DNA of 64,000 nt from Sulfurovum sp. XGS-02 (GTDB taxonomy: Bacteria > Campylobacterota > Campylobacteria > Campylobacterales > Sulfurovaceae): assembly GCF_023213175.1 (NCBI RefSeq), contig NZ_CP093312.1:1612001-1676000 (forward strand), read 5' to 3'. The notes under the pieces were generated by a model. It ran no database searches. It worked only from the letters and a program-made list of their open reading frames with translations, and had not been told where the DNA came from. The position numbers and the translations under genes are program-made. This document shows positions 54,533 to 63,097 of this stretch, piece by piece (the first letter of the stretch is position 1; every line of letters begins with the position of its first letter).

Positions 54533-55819
54533 CTATTTCTGTGCTTCATTGACCGATCTTATGATCAGTTTCACTACCTCAAACGTACGCTCTACGGATT
54601 CCAGATCCACCATCTCTCTGGTAGAATGAGGATAACGGATCGTTGGACCAATGGAAGCAAACTTCATGTCAGGATATTTCTCTGCGATGACACCACACTC
54701 AAGTCCTGCATGTATCGCCATCATCTTTGTTTTACCGAACACCGATTGCATCTCTTGACTCACAAGATTGGTAAAATCACTGATATCCGGTTTCCACGCA
54801 GGGTATTTATCTTCAAGTTTTACGTTAAAACCGTAAGCATTAAAGAACGCCAATGTTTCTTTTGAAATATCTTCCAGCTTCACCGCATCCATGGCACGTG
54901 CGCTGGTTTCCACAAGAAGCCCACCCTTCTCATCTGCAGTGATAATAGCCAAGTTGATACTGACGTCAGGAATCCCCATTTCTTCATTTTGGGCATGTAC
55001 GCCATGCTTGAATCGATGTATCATCTCTATGGTTTTATTGCCCTCACGCAAAACTTTCGGCCTCTCAGTCAGTTCACGTACCTTCACCAACTCTGTGTTT
55101 TCTAGCTTCGATTCACTGCATACTATGGCCACTGCATTGGCTGGAATAGAATTTCGACGTTCTCCTGCATAGATACTTGCCAACTGAGTGATCTGCTGTT
55201 CATACAAATACTCACCCAGTACTTTAATCGCAGAAGGAATGCCCTTATCGATATCTACACCTGAGTGTCCACCGACCAGTCCTTTGACTGCCACTTCATA
55301 ACACGTCCCATTTCCATCAACATAACTGTCTTGTTTTGAGGCTGTAATATCGACACCACCTGCACACCCTATATAGACCTCTGCTTCATCTTCACTGTCC
55401 AGGTTTAACATATAGGGACTCTGAAGATCAAAGGAGACTTGATTTGCACCTATCAGTCCCACCTCTTCATCAGACGTAAACAGGAACTCCAACTCTTTAC
55501 CTTCATCCATCAGCTGCATCATCATTGCAATGGCCATACCGTTATCTGCACCTAATGAAGCATCTTTGGCTTTCATCCATCCATCCTCCACGTAGGTTTC
55601 TAAGATAGGAGCCTTACCCATGCAGACCATGTCATAGTGTGCTTGAAGACAGAGTGTCGGTCTGCCTTTTGATAGGTAAATATTTTTAGCATCATCTACT
55701 TCAACCTCATACCCTCTCTCTTTAGCGAATGTAACTAAAAATTCCAATAACTTATCTGCTATCTTACTGCAGTGGGGGATCTGTGTAAGGGTTTGAAAGT
55801 GTTCGATGATCGATGACAT
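54533..55819 (-). CDS. pepD: Aminoacyl-histidine dipeptidase (PepD, M20 family)
   Basis: Zinc dipeptidase of 428 residues that hydrolyses Xaa-His dipeptides. M20 metal motifs are LQAHYDMVC, DNGMAIAMM, SDEEVGLIGA and LNLDSEDEAE, with GLVGGHSGVDID in the lid domain. The start is ATG 55819 (MSSIIEHF). A longer frame from TTG passes through a TATAAT at 55838-55843 and is rejected. It ends 22 bases from nth, convergent. Confidence 0.93.
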   Translation of the reverse strand: MSSIIEHFQTLTQIPHCSKIADKLLEFLVTFAKERGYEVEVDDAKNIYLSKGRPTLCLQAHYDMVCMGKAPILETYVEDGWMKAKDASLGADNGMAIAMMMQLMDEGKELEFLFTSDEEVGLIGANQVSFDLQSPYMLNLDSEDEAEVYIGCAGGVDITASKQDSYVDGNGTCYEVAVKGLVGGHSGVDIDKGIPSAIKVLGEYLYEQQITQLASIYAGERRNSIPANAVAIVCSESKLENTELVKVRELTERPKVLREGNKTIEMIHRFKHGVHAQNEEMGIPDVSINLAIITADEKGGLLVETSARAMDAVKLEDISKETLAFFNAYGFNVKLEDKYPAWKPDISDFTNLVSQEMQSVFGKTKMMAIHAGLECGVIAEKYPDMKFASIGPTIRYPHSTREMVDLESVERTFEVVKLIIRSVNEAQK

Positions 55820-55837
55820 ATATACTCTTTTTTCCAA

Positions 55838-55843
55838 ATTATA
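55838..55843 (-). promoter_or_regulatory. Candidate -10 box for pepD
   Basis: TATAAT on the minus strand, 18 bases before the chosen ATG of pepD, implying a leader of about 12 bases with a purine-rich AAAGAG element. Confidence 0.5.
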
Positions 55844-55873
55844 GTACAATCATATAAAAAACAGGGAGCATTC

Positions 55874-56056
55874 ATGGAGCATTTCTTTACCTGCCCCTAC
55901 TGCTGGGAACGTATCTCTATGATACTCGACTATTCCGAAGAGCAAAGCGATTATATAGAGGATTGTGAAGTATGCTGTCGTCCCATAGAACTCCGTTTTA
56001 GGTTTTCCGGGGAAAATTTAGTGAGTTTTGAGGCGAGAAGAATGGAAGGGATCTAA
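55874..56056 (+). CDS. CPXCG-motif cysteine-rich protein
   Basis: Zinc-ribbon-like protein of 60 residues. Two cysteine knuckles, CPYC (7-10) and CEVCC (31-35), bracket an acidic segment. The order matches the bacterial CPXCG family of unknown function. An AGGGAG element precedes the ATG. It converges with the DUF1653 gene and the two stop codons overlap by four bases (56053-56056). Confidence 0.85.
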   Translation: MEHFFTCPYCWERISMILDYSEEQSDYIEDCEVCCRPIELRFRFSGENLVSFEARRMEGI

Positions 56057-56271
56057 TCCTCATCCTCTAGTTTTTCAAAGCGGGGTATAAAGAGTCCCTC
56101 TACTTCAACTTTTTCCACAAACATCTCATACGGACGCACCCACATCCCCTGATCCCCATACAAAGCCTTATAGACTACCATCCACTCCTCGGTCTCTGAG
56201 TGTTGTGCTGTCATAAAGACCTCATAAAGGTTCCCTTTATAATGTTTATAAATCCCTTTTTCCAGTTGCAT
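56053..56271 (-). CDS. DUF1653-domain protein
   Basis: A 72-residue single-domain protein of the DUF1653 family. The conserved GIYKHYKGNLYEVF and VYKALYGDQGMWVRPYEMF segments are visible. I chose ATG 56271, which has AAGAAGG nine bases upstream; an ATG three codons earlier (56280) directly abuts that element and is less likely. Biochemical function of the family is unknown. Confidence 0.85.
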   Translation of the reverse strand: MQLEKGIYKHYKGNLYEVFMTAQHSETEEWMVVYKALYGDQGMWVRPYEMFVEKVEVEGLFIPRFEKLEDED

Positions 56272-56375
56272 CTTCAACATCCTTCTTTTTAATTATTTAA
56301 ATATGGTTTATAGCATTTTCCATAAAGATACTATAATATACTTATAATTATAGATTTTACTCAAAAGGATAGAAA

Positions 56376-56960
56376 GTGAAAAAATGGCGTTTGGATTTTA
56401 GAGTGTGGCACTGGATACATGCGACTGTTATTTTAGGGCTGTTAGGTACAGTATTTTTACGAAAAACCTTTTTAAGTTGGAGAGCGAACTCTGAGCTCAT
56501 TACACAAAAACTTTCAGAGATCAACATTGAAGTCACGTCTGATCAGGCGAAAGGACTCGCCACAGCCATCCGTGCGCCCATGTGGGAGTGGCATATCCTC
56601 TTAGGGTATGCGTTCGCTATTTTAGTTCTATGGAGACTCCTACTCTTTTTTACCCAAAGCGGAAAAACCAACTACCAAAACTTCAAAGAAAAGACACTCC
56701 ACAAAAAAATCGTAGCACTGAGTTATATCGTTCTCTATGCTGTCCTTCTATTTATGGCAGTTTCAGGATTGGCCATTCACTTTCATGAAGCACTTTCCCT
56801 TACAAAAGATACGGCCCATGACATCAAAGAGATACACGAACTTGTTTACAATGCCGTATTGATCTTTGTTCCCTTGCATATCATCGGGGTCATTCTTGCT
56901 GAGAACAGAGATGAAAAAGGGATCATTTCAAATATGATCCATGGAGGAAGTCAAACTTGA
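56376..56960 (+). CDS. Cytochrome b561-type diheme membrane protein
   Basis: Inner-membrane electron carrier of 194 residues with four membrane segments. Candidate heme ligands are in VWHWIHA (segment 1), EWHILLGY (segment 2), AIHFHE (segment 3) and VPLHIIG (segment 4), the pattern of the bacterial cytochrome b561/Ni-Fe hydrogenase b-type family. The start is GTG 56376 with AAGGA nine bases upstream. No partner oxidoreductase is adjacent, so its electron donor is unknown. Confidence 0.88.
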   Translation: MKKWRLDFRVWHWIHATVILGLLGTVFLRKTFLSWRANSELITQKLSEINIEVTSDQAKGLATAIRAPMWEWHILLGYAFAILVLWRLLLFFTQSGKTNYQNFKEKTLHKKIVALSYIVLYAVLLFMAVSGLAIHFHEALSLTKDTAHDIKEIHELVYNAVLIFVPLHIIGVILAENRDEKGIISNMIHGGSQT

Positions 56961-57039
56961 TCTACTGGATCGATGGGAACTGAACCCATAAGAGAGAAAG
57001 CCCTCCTATAGATCTTTGGAACAAATGAAAATGTAAAAT

Positions 57040-60000
57040 CTATAACGAATAATAGGTCGCACTTTTATGGTGTACCACCAGTGCCGTAGTACTCTGTTCC
57101 GGAACGATCTGGAATGTTTCAGAGAGTTCTATACCAAACTCTTCAGGCTTTAACATATCAAACAACTCTCTACTCTGTTCAAGGTCAGGACATGCCGGGT
57201 AACCGAACGAATATCTCGCACCCTGGTAACGGTTCATCCGTACATCACGCAACGTATTACCTTCATCTTCCGAAGCGATATTGAGATCCAAGCGTATCTG
57301 TTTATGTACCACTTCAGCCAGTGCTTCAGCCAGTTCAACAGAGAGCCCGTGTACCATGTTATACTCCAGATATTTACCTGCATCATAAAGCTCTTTCTCA
57401 TATGCAGAGAACTTTGCTCCGGCACTGACACAGGTAAGAGCTATCACATCGTGTCTATCATGTCTGTAGAAGTCAGAAAGTGCCCGGTGGGGTTTTCTAC
57501 TTTGTCTAGGAAAAGAGAATTTGGTAACTGCCCTGCCGATGACCTGGTTTAAAGGTTCACGGTTGGCATTGGCATCGACATTCCACCCTTCACTCTCATC
57601 AAACAGGTACAACTCCTGATCATCACTCCTACAAGGATAATATCCGTAGATGATCGTCGGTTCAAACAGCTCTTTTTCGATAAACTCTTTTTTCAAACGT
57701 TCAAAAGCAGGATAGACCGTCTCATCCATGAGCTTTTGATACGCCTCTTTGTCCATACCTTTACTCTTATAACCCCAGTGCATTTTAAAGACAGAACGTG
57801 TATTGATCCACTCGTAGATCATAGAGAGATCCAAATCTTCTTTTTGAAGGACTCTTCTTCCCCAGAATGGCGGTGTTGGTATCTCCACTTTCTCAGGCAT
57901 CTCTATCTCTTCAAAAGGTGGTATAATCACCTCTTTTTTTACTTTCTCCTGGCGTTCTTCCATATCTCCGGCAAGTCGCGTGTCCAGTCCTACACTTGGG
58001 TCTTCATTGAACTTCTCTATACGGCTCATAGCGATCACCCCGTCAAAGGCATCACGACAGTAGAATATAGGCCCTTTATAGATTGGACGGCAGAAGTCAT
58101 CAACAAAAGAGCGTGTGAGCGCTGCGCCTCCCAAAAGTACCGGTATCTCCATACCCATCTCGGCCATCGTTTCAAGATTCTCTTTCATCACCGCTGTAGA
58201 CTTTACTAAAAGACCACTCATCCCTATAGCCTGTATCGGTTGTTTTTCTAGAACATCCAGATACTCTTGAAGTTCGGTTTTGATCCCTACATTAATCACC
58301 TTGAAGCCATTATTTGAAAGGATAATGTCTACAAGGTTTTTACCCACATCATGTACATCCCCTTTGACCGTACCGATGACCAGTGTGGTATCTGTCTCTT
58401 TTTCCTGTTTGGTCAGGTGGGGATTGAGGTAATCTACTGTAGCTTTCATCGTTTCAGCTGACTGAAGAACAAAAGGAAGCTGCATCTGTCCCGAACCAAA
58501 GAGTTCACCCACCACTTTCATCGCATCGATAAGGATCTCATTAACGATCATATCCGGGTGTATCTCATGACGAGCCTCTTCCACAAGTGGGAGCATCCGT
58601 TCTTTGTCACCGTCCATAAGCAGTTTTTTGATCTTCTCTTCACTGCTCATCGCCTCATAAGCCTCATCGGCACCCTCATCCTCCACCACAGCATCTGCAA
58701 AATGGTCAATAAATTTAAAGAGTGAGTGCTCATCTGGGGTAAAGAGCAGCTCTTCACATACTGCAATATCTTCTGGTGTCATTTTAGCCAGTGGTATAAT
58801 GTGCTTTACATTGATGATCACAGAGGTCATACCTGCCTGTACACAGTGATGTAAGAAGACTGAATTGAGGTAGAATCTTGCATGCTTTTCCAAACCGAAT
58901 GAGATATTTGAAAGTCCAAGCGTAGAACCTACTTCAGGGTAGATCTCATGTATCTCTTTAATGGCTTCATAGGCATTCTTTCCTGCAAACCTGTCTTCCT
59001 CTTCACCTGTCCCCACAGTAAAGGCCAACATATCGAACATGATATTTTGAGGTTTCAGTCCATGTGTGTTCACAGCAAGGTCATACATGCGTTTTGCCAC
59101 TGCTACTTTCTTCTCTTTGGTTCTTGCCATCCCCTCTTCATCGATCACAAGACAGACAAGCACAGCCCCATACTTTTTGGCCAACTTACAATAGGTTGCA
59201 AAGTTCTCTTCTCCATCTTCGAGGTTCGTAGAGTTGATGATAGGCTTTCCACCGATACACTTAAGTCCCTCTTCGATGGTATTGGGTCGTGTTGCATCCG
59301 GCATCAAAGGAAGCGGAATCTTCTGATTATAAAGCTCCATGACCGCTCTCATATCCTTGGCCCCATCACGCCCTGCAAACTCTACGTTGACGTCGAGCAT
59401 ATGTGCTCCATCTCGTACCTGTGCTTGACCTACCGTCAGTGTACCTTCATAGTCACTGGCCAATATAAGTTCTCTAAATGCCTTTGAACCCGTCGCATTA
59501 GAACGCTCTCCTATCAACAATGGCGCAGGTTCTTGAAAAAGCTCAACAGTGTTGAACAAAGATGCAACACTTGGTTTGATACTACCTGTTGGTGTTTTAG
59601 GAACTATCACTTCAACTGCTTTTTTGAGTGCTTGTATATGCTGTGGTGTTGTTCCGCAACATCCACCTAAAAAGCTTACGCCATCATACCCTGTGAACTC
59701 CAATTGTTTTTCAGTAAATTCATCCGGTCCCATAGGATAGTAGGTATACCCGCCACGGTTCTGTGGCAACCCTGCATTCGCATGCACGGAGATAGGTATA
59801 TTACAAAGTTCAGAGAGTGTCTTGAGGTGTTTTTTGACTTGGTCCGGTCCCGTACCGCAGTTAAATCCTAAAGAGAGAATATCAAACGGCTCCAAAATAG
59901 TAACGATAGTTTCTGCATTGGTCCCTATAAGCATCGTACCGCTGAGCTCAATGGTCACTGAAACCATGATCGGAAGCTTGCTGCCACGCTCCTCATTTGC

Positions 60001-60546
60001 ATCCTGACAAGCATGTAGTGCTGCTTTGATCTGTAGAGGATCTTGACAGGTCTCTAAAAGAAAAACATCACATCCGCCATCGATAAGCCCAAGTGCGACA
60101 AGTTTATATCCTGCATACATCTCGTCATAGTGAATATGCCCCAGAGAAGGAAGCTTTGTCCCAGGCCCTATAGAACCTAAGACAAACTTTGGTGACTCCT
60201 GTGTGCCATATGCCTTACAGACCTCTTTGACAATTTCAGCACCTTTTTTAGAAAGTTCATAGGCGCGTTCACCCATCTGATACTCATCAAGTACCCAGGG
60301 CATCGTACCAAATGTGTTCGTCTTAAGCAGATCAGCCCCTGCCATAGCATAACGCTTATGAATACGTTCTATAAGTTCTGGTGCAGTGTGGTTCAGCAGT
60401 TCATTACATCCTTCCTGATCCACACCTTTATCATCGATCCATGCTTCTGATGGAACTTTAAGATCTTGTATCTGAGTACCCATTGCACCATCGATGACGA
60501 GTATACGCTCTTGTAAAAGTGATTTGATTGTTTCTGTAATAGACAA
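57040..60546 (-). CDS. metH: Cobalamin-dependent methionine synthase
   Basis: Transfers methyl from methyl-THF to homocysteine. The 1168-residue protein has all four modules. The homocysteine domain has zinc cysteines at 230 (FNCGTG) and 296-297 (GGCCGTTP). A pterin domain follows. The B12 domain has DVHDVGK at 730-736 with lower-ligand His732. The reactivation domain contains ARYSFGYPACPDL. I start at TTG 60546 because AAAGGGG lies six bases upstream; ATG 60564 lacks one, and longer frames run into the promoter. Confidence 0.94.
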   Translation of the reverse strand: MSITETIKSLLQERILVIDGAMGTQIQDLKVPSEAWIDDKGVDQEGCNELLNHTAPELIERIHKRYAMAGADLLKTNTFGTMPWVLDEYQMGERAYELSKKGAEIVKEVCKAYGTQESPKFVLGSIGPGTKLPSLGHIHYDEMYAGYKLVALGLIDGGCDVFLLETCQDPLQIKAALHACQDANEERGSKLPIMVSVTIELSGTMLIGTNAETIVTILEPFDILSLGFNCGTGPDQVKKHLKTLSELCNIPISVHANAGLPQNRGGYTYYPMGPDEFTEKQLEFTGYDGVSFLGGCCGTTPQHIQALKKAVEVIVPKTPTGSIKPSVASLFNTVELFQEPAPLLIGERSNATGSKAFRELILASDYEGTLTVGQAQVRDGAHMLDVNVEFAGRDGAKDMRAVMELYNQKIPLPLMPDATRPNTIEEGLKCIGGKPIINSTNLEDGEENFATYCKLAKKYGAVLVCLVIDEEGMARTKEKKVAVAKRMYDLAVNTHGLKPQNIMFDMLAFTVGTGEEEDRFAGKNAYEAIKEIHEIYPEVGSTLGLSNISFGLEKHARFYLNSVFLHHCVQAGMTSVIINVKHIIPLAKMTPEDIAVCEELLFTPDEHSLFKFIDHFADAVVEDEGADEAYEAMSSEEKIKKLLMDGDKERMLPLVEEARHEIHPDMIVNEILIDAMKVVGELFGSGQMQLPFVLQSAETMKATVDYLNPHLTKQEKETDTTLVIGTVKGDVHDVGKNLVDIILSNNGFKVINVGIKTELQEYLDVLEKQPIQAIGMSGLLVKSTAVMKENLETMAEMGMEIPVLLGGAALTRSFVDDFCRPIYKGPIFYCRDAFDGVIAMSRIEKFNEDPSVGLDTRLAGDMEERQEKVKKEVIIPPFEEIEMPEKVEIPTPPFWGRRVLQKEDLDLSMIYEWINTRSVFKMHWGYKSKGMDKEAYQKLMDETVYPAFERLKKEFIEKELFEPTIIYGYYPCRSDDQELYLFDESEGWNVDANANREPLNQVIGRAVTKFSFPRQSRKPHRALSDFYRHDRHDVIALTCVSAGAKFSAYEKELYDAGKYLEYNMVHGLSVELAEALAEVVHKQIRLDLNIASEDEGNTLRDVRMNRYQGARYSFGYPACPDLEQSRELFDMLKPEEFGIELSETFQIVPEQSTTALVVHHKSATYYSL

Positions 60547-60573
60547 AAAACGCCCCTTTATCATAATTCTGTA

Positions 60574-60579
60574 ATTGTA
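60574..60579 (-). promoter_or_regulatory. Candidate -10 box for metH
   Basis: TACAAT on the minus strand 27 bases before the TTG start of metH. It excludes the upstream part of the long open frame from the message. Confidence 0.5.
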
Positions 60580-60770
60580 GCAAAGTATGAAGAAAATATG
60601 ATTAATCTTTATCATAAGGTAGTGCATTATGTCCATATAAGCTTTAGATAGATACCATATTAATGTAAAAGCTAAACTCATTGTAAAGTGAGGACAGAAA
60701 GTTATGGGTCTCAATGCAGATCGCCAAACTGCCAGATATGTTTGCTCTGCATTTGTACTCCATTTTGTCC

Positions 60771-60776
60771 TATAAT
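60771..60776 (+). promoter_or_regulatory. Candidate -10 box for the PAS protein gene
   Basis: TATAAT on the plus strand, 38 bases before the ATG, followed by TTGGAGAAATA just before the start. Confidence 0.5.
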
Positions 60777-60814
60777 ACTTTTAATGCAACTTATCTATTG
60801 TCCTTGGAGAAATA

Positions 60815-61267
60815 ATGGGAAAAACAATTAAAAACACTATTACAGGTAAAGAGATCACAAAGCCGGATCCTGTAGATATAGAAGTGCCATTTGATGGTGG
60901 TGTGATGATCACGGAGACTGACCCGGCAGGTATCATCACCTATGCCAACCGTAAATTTCGTGATCTTACCGGTTATACGAAAGAAGAACTCATCGGCTCA
61001 CCACACAGTATAAACAGACATCCAGATATGCCAAAAGCTGCCTTCAAAGAGTTATGGGAGACAATAAAAGGTGGAAACTACTGGGAAGGTTTTGTCAGAA
61101 ATATGACAAGTGAAGGGAAATATTACAATGTTGTTGTATGGATAAAACCCAAGTTGGATGATGATGGCAATATCATCGGATATATTGCAGGAAGAAAGAT
61201 CCCTGATAAAGACCTCATGCAAAGAGCTTTCGACAAATACAAGGTCATGAAGCATGATGAAGTGTAG
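60815..61267 (+). CDS. Single PAS-domain protein, CetB/Aer-like sensor
   Basis: A 150-residue protein made almost entirely of one PAS domain. ITYANRKFRDLTGYTKEELIG and NRHPDMPKAAFKELWETIK followed by GNYWEGFVRN match the FAD-binding PAS of Aer and Campylobacter CetB, which sense redox state for energy taxis. There is no membrane or output domain, as in CetB, which pairs with a separate transducer. No such transducer is adjacent. The stop codon lies in a 9-bp hairpin. Confidence 0.88.
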   Translation: MGKTIKNTITGKEITKPDPVDIEVPFDGGVMITETDPAGIITYANRKFRDLTGYTKEELIGSPHSINRHPDMPKAAFKELWETIKGGNYWEGFVRNMTSEGKYYNVVVWIKPKLDDDGNIIGYIAGRKIPDKDLMQRAFDKYKVMKHDEV

Positions 61268-61289
61268 TTAATGGGGTCATCCCATTAAC
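61267..61289. terminator. Perfect 9-bp hairpin at the PAS gene stop
   Basis: GTTAATGGG and CCCATTAAC flank a five-base loop. It lies between convergent genes and can serve both; no U-tract is seen. Confidence 0.5.
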
Positions 61290-61307
61290 CAGAAAGTATC
61301 TACAATA

Positions 61308-61538
61308 CTATAATGCCTTTTTTGCCTCTTGCAATGCTTCGATCACTGCATCGATATTTGCTTTAGGAATATGCACTTTCCAATCCGGTTCTTCAGCACC
61401 TGCCTGCAGTGAAATACCGATACTTGCTACACTTTCACTCTTTGGTCCATATGGTTCTTCTACTGTCGTAACCGTAATCTTCCCGTCTTTTGTACCGCTC
61501 AAAGTCATTTCATCTATTTTTGTGACTGTTCCGCTCAT
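61308..61538 (-). CDS. Small protein of unknown function
   Basis: A 76-residue, acidic, probably cytoplasmic protein without signal or membrane segment. The middle contains PYGPKSESVASIGISLQAG and the C-terminal helix DAVIEALQEAKKAL. An AAAGGAG ribosome-binding site precedes the ATG. I do not recognise the family. Its position next to lpxD may be incidental. Confidence 0.75.
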   Translation of the reverse strand: MSGTVTKIDEMTLSGTKDGKITVTTVEEPYGPKSESVASIGISLQAGAEEPDWKVHIPKANIDAVIEALQEAKKAL

Positions 61539-61588
61539 ATATACTCCTTTAAAATTTTTATATCAATGAGTATATTACAATGACTTAA

Positions 61589-62548
61589 CTATTTTTTACC
61601 TTTGAGCAAACCCATCATTTTTGCCTGCAGACGCAACCACATTTTATGATCAATAGCAGGGAAACCAGCATAGGTTTTACCGCCTTCAAGAGATTTCGTG
61701 ACACCACCTTTCCCTGCAATAGTTGCAAAGGCACCCACTTCCAAATGTCCTGCAGTGGCACTTTGTCCGCCCATGACCACATTTCTGCCTAAAGTGGTAG
61801 AACCTGCTAGACCCACCTGTGCTGCACAAAGGGTATGTTCTCCTACATCACAGTTATGTGCAATCTGTATAAGGTTATCTAGTTTGGTACCTTTGCGTAT
61901 ATAGGTAGTGCCAAATACGGCTCTGTCTATGGCACAATTCGCACCGATCTCTACCCTATCTTCTACAAGGACATTGCCATTCTGATAGATCTTCACATGT
62001 TCTCCGAGCTTTGTATGTGCAAAGCCGTACCCATCACAACCGATCACGGTACCGCTATGAATCATACACTCAGCACCGATTTTTGTATGATGATACAAGG
62101 TCACATTAGGATGCAATACTGTTCCGGAACCAACAGTCACATTGTCTCCGAGATAACAACCCGGTAAAATGGTCACGTGGTCTCCAAGTGTCACATTCTT
62201 ACCAAAAGAGACGCTCTTGTCTATATCACATCCCTCACCTACAGTAGGCTCTGATGTCCCATTTTCAAGTTTATGTGCAAAGAACTTAGAGGCCAGTGCC
62301 AGTTTAAGATAGGCTTCATCAGTGATCAGTGCAATGGTTCCGGAAGGCAGCAGTTTGGCATGCTTTTCATCAATCAATACTGCAGCAGCCTTGGTATCTG
62401 CCAATTGTGAAGCATATTTGCTGTCTGTAAAAAAACTGAGTTGTGTGGAAGTAGCTTCACTTAAGGTATGTATCCCTTCTATAGTGATATCTTCACCATG
62501 AAAATCTACACCGATATCTTCTGATATTTGAGAAAGCGGGTAAGTCAT
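61589..62548 (-). CDS. lpxD: UDP-3-O-acylglucosamine N-acyltransferase
   Basis: Third step of lipid A synthesis. The 319-residue protein has an N-terminal uridine-binding domain followed by left-handed beta-helix hexapeptide repeats ([23 protein letters not shown]...). The catalytic histidine is in [10 protein letters not shown]. The C-terminal helices end at GLLKGKK. It follows ilvN with a 69-base gap that includes a hairpin. Confidence 0.95.
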   Translation of the reverse strand: MTYPLSQISEDIGVDFHGEDITIEGIHTLSEATSTQLSFFTDSKYASQLADTKAAAVLIDEKHAKLLPSGTIALITDEAYLKLALASKFFAHKLENGTSEPTVGEGCDIDKSVSFGKNVTLGDHVTILPGCYLGDNVTVGSGTVLHPNVTLYHHTKIGAECMIHSGTVIGCDGYGFAHTKLGEHVKIYQNGNVLVEDRVEIGANCAIDRAVFGTTYIRKGTKLDNLIQIAHNCDVGEHTLCAAQVGLAGSTTLGRNVVMGGQSATAGHLEVGAFATIAGKGGVTKSLEGGKTYAGFPAIDHKMWLRLQAKMMGLLKGKK

Positions 62549-62576
62549 AAAGTGGTCCTTTTAACTTAAAGTAGGG

Positions 62577-62601
62577 GTCACCCTCCTTAGAGAAGAGTGA
62601 C
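62577..62601 (-). terminator. Hairpin between ilvN and lpxD
   Basis: GTCACCCT and AGAGTGAC pair over eight bases (one G-U) around a nine-base loop. It may attenuate transcription from ilvBN into lpxD; no clear U-tract. Confidence 0.35.
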
Positions 62602-62617
62602 AGAAGTAAAATAATTC

Positions 62618-63097
62618 TTATCTTTCTATCGCTACAACACCGCCACGTACAATCTCATAAGGATTGTAACGTTGTGCTGCTTCTATAAAATGCTGTATAC
62701 GTATAGGTTCATCTGCTACCATTGCAATGATCATCTCTTTACCCACATTTGCGATACCACCATTATATGCTGCACATAATGCGCCAATATCGCTTAAGTG
62801 CTCTGTAATAGGGAACTTCACCAATACCATCTCTTTTTCAACCATCTCTTCATGCTCGATCACCTTATAGACAGGTATGAGCTTATGTAGTTGCTTGGTG
62901 ATCTGCTCCATGACTTTAGGAGAACCGTTCGTTTCAATCGTAATATGTGACATTTCACTATCAGGGATAGGTGCCACAGTGAGTGATGCGATGTTATACC
63001 CACGTGCTGCAAAAAGTGCCGTTACACGTGCAAGAACAGAACTCTCATTCAATACGATAACAGAAATAACACGTCTTTCATTCATAGAATTTTCCAT
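62618..63097 (-). CDS. ilvN: Acetolactate synthase small (regulatory) subunit
   Basis: Regulatory subunit for branched-chain amino-acid synthesis, 159 residues. The N-terminal ACT domain (SVIVLNESSVLARVTALFAARGYNI) senses valine; a C-terminal domain follows. Its ATG shares one base with the ilvB stop, so the subunits are coupled. Confidence 0.96.
   Translation of the reverse strand: MENSMNERRVISVIVLNESSVLARVTALFAARGYNIASLTVAPIPDSEMSHITIETNGSPKVMEQITKQLHKLIPVYKVIEHEEMVEKEMVLVKFPITEHLSDIGALCAAYNGGIANVGKEMIIAMVADEPIRIQHFIEAAQRYNPYEIVRGGVVAIER

Noticed and set aside
57040-60714. Longer metH frame with about 56 extra N-terminal residues
   Set aside because: The extension crosses a TACAAT -10 box and lacks a ribosome-binding site; TTG 60546 has AAAGGGG at correct spacing.
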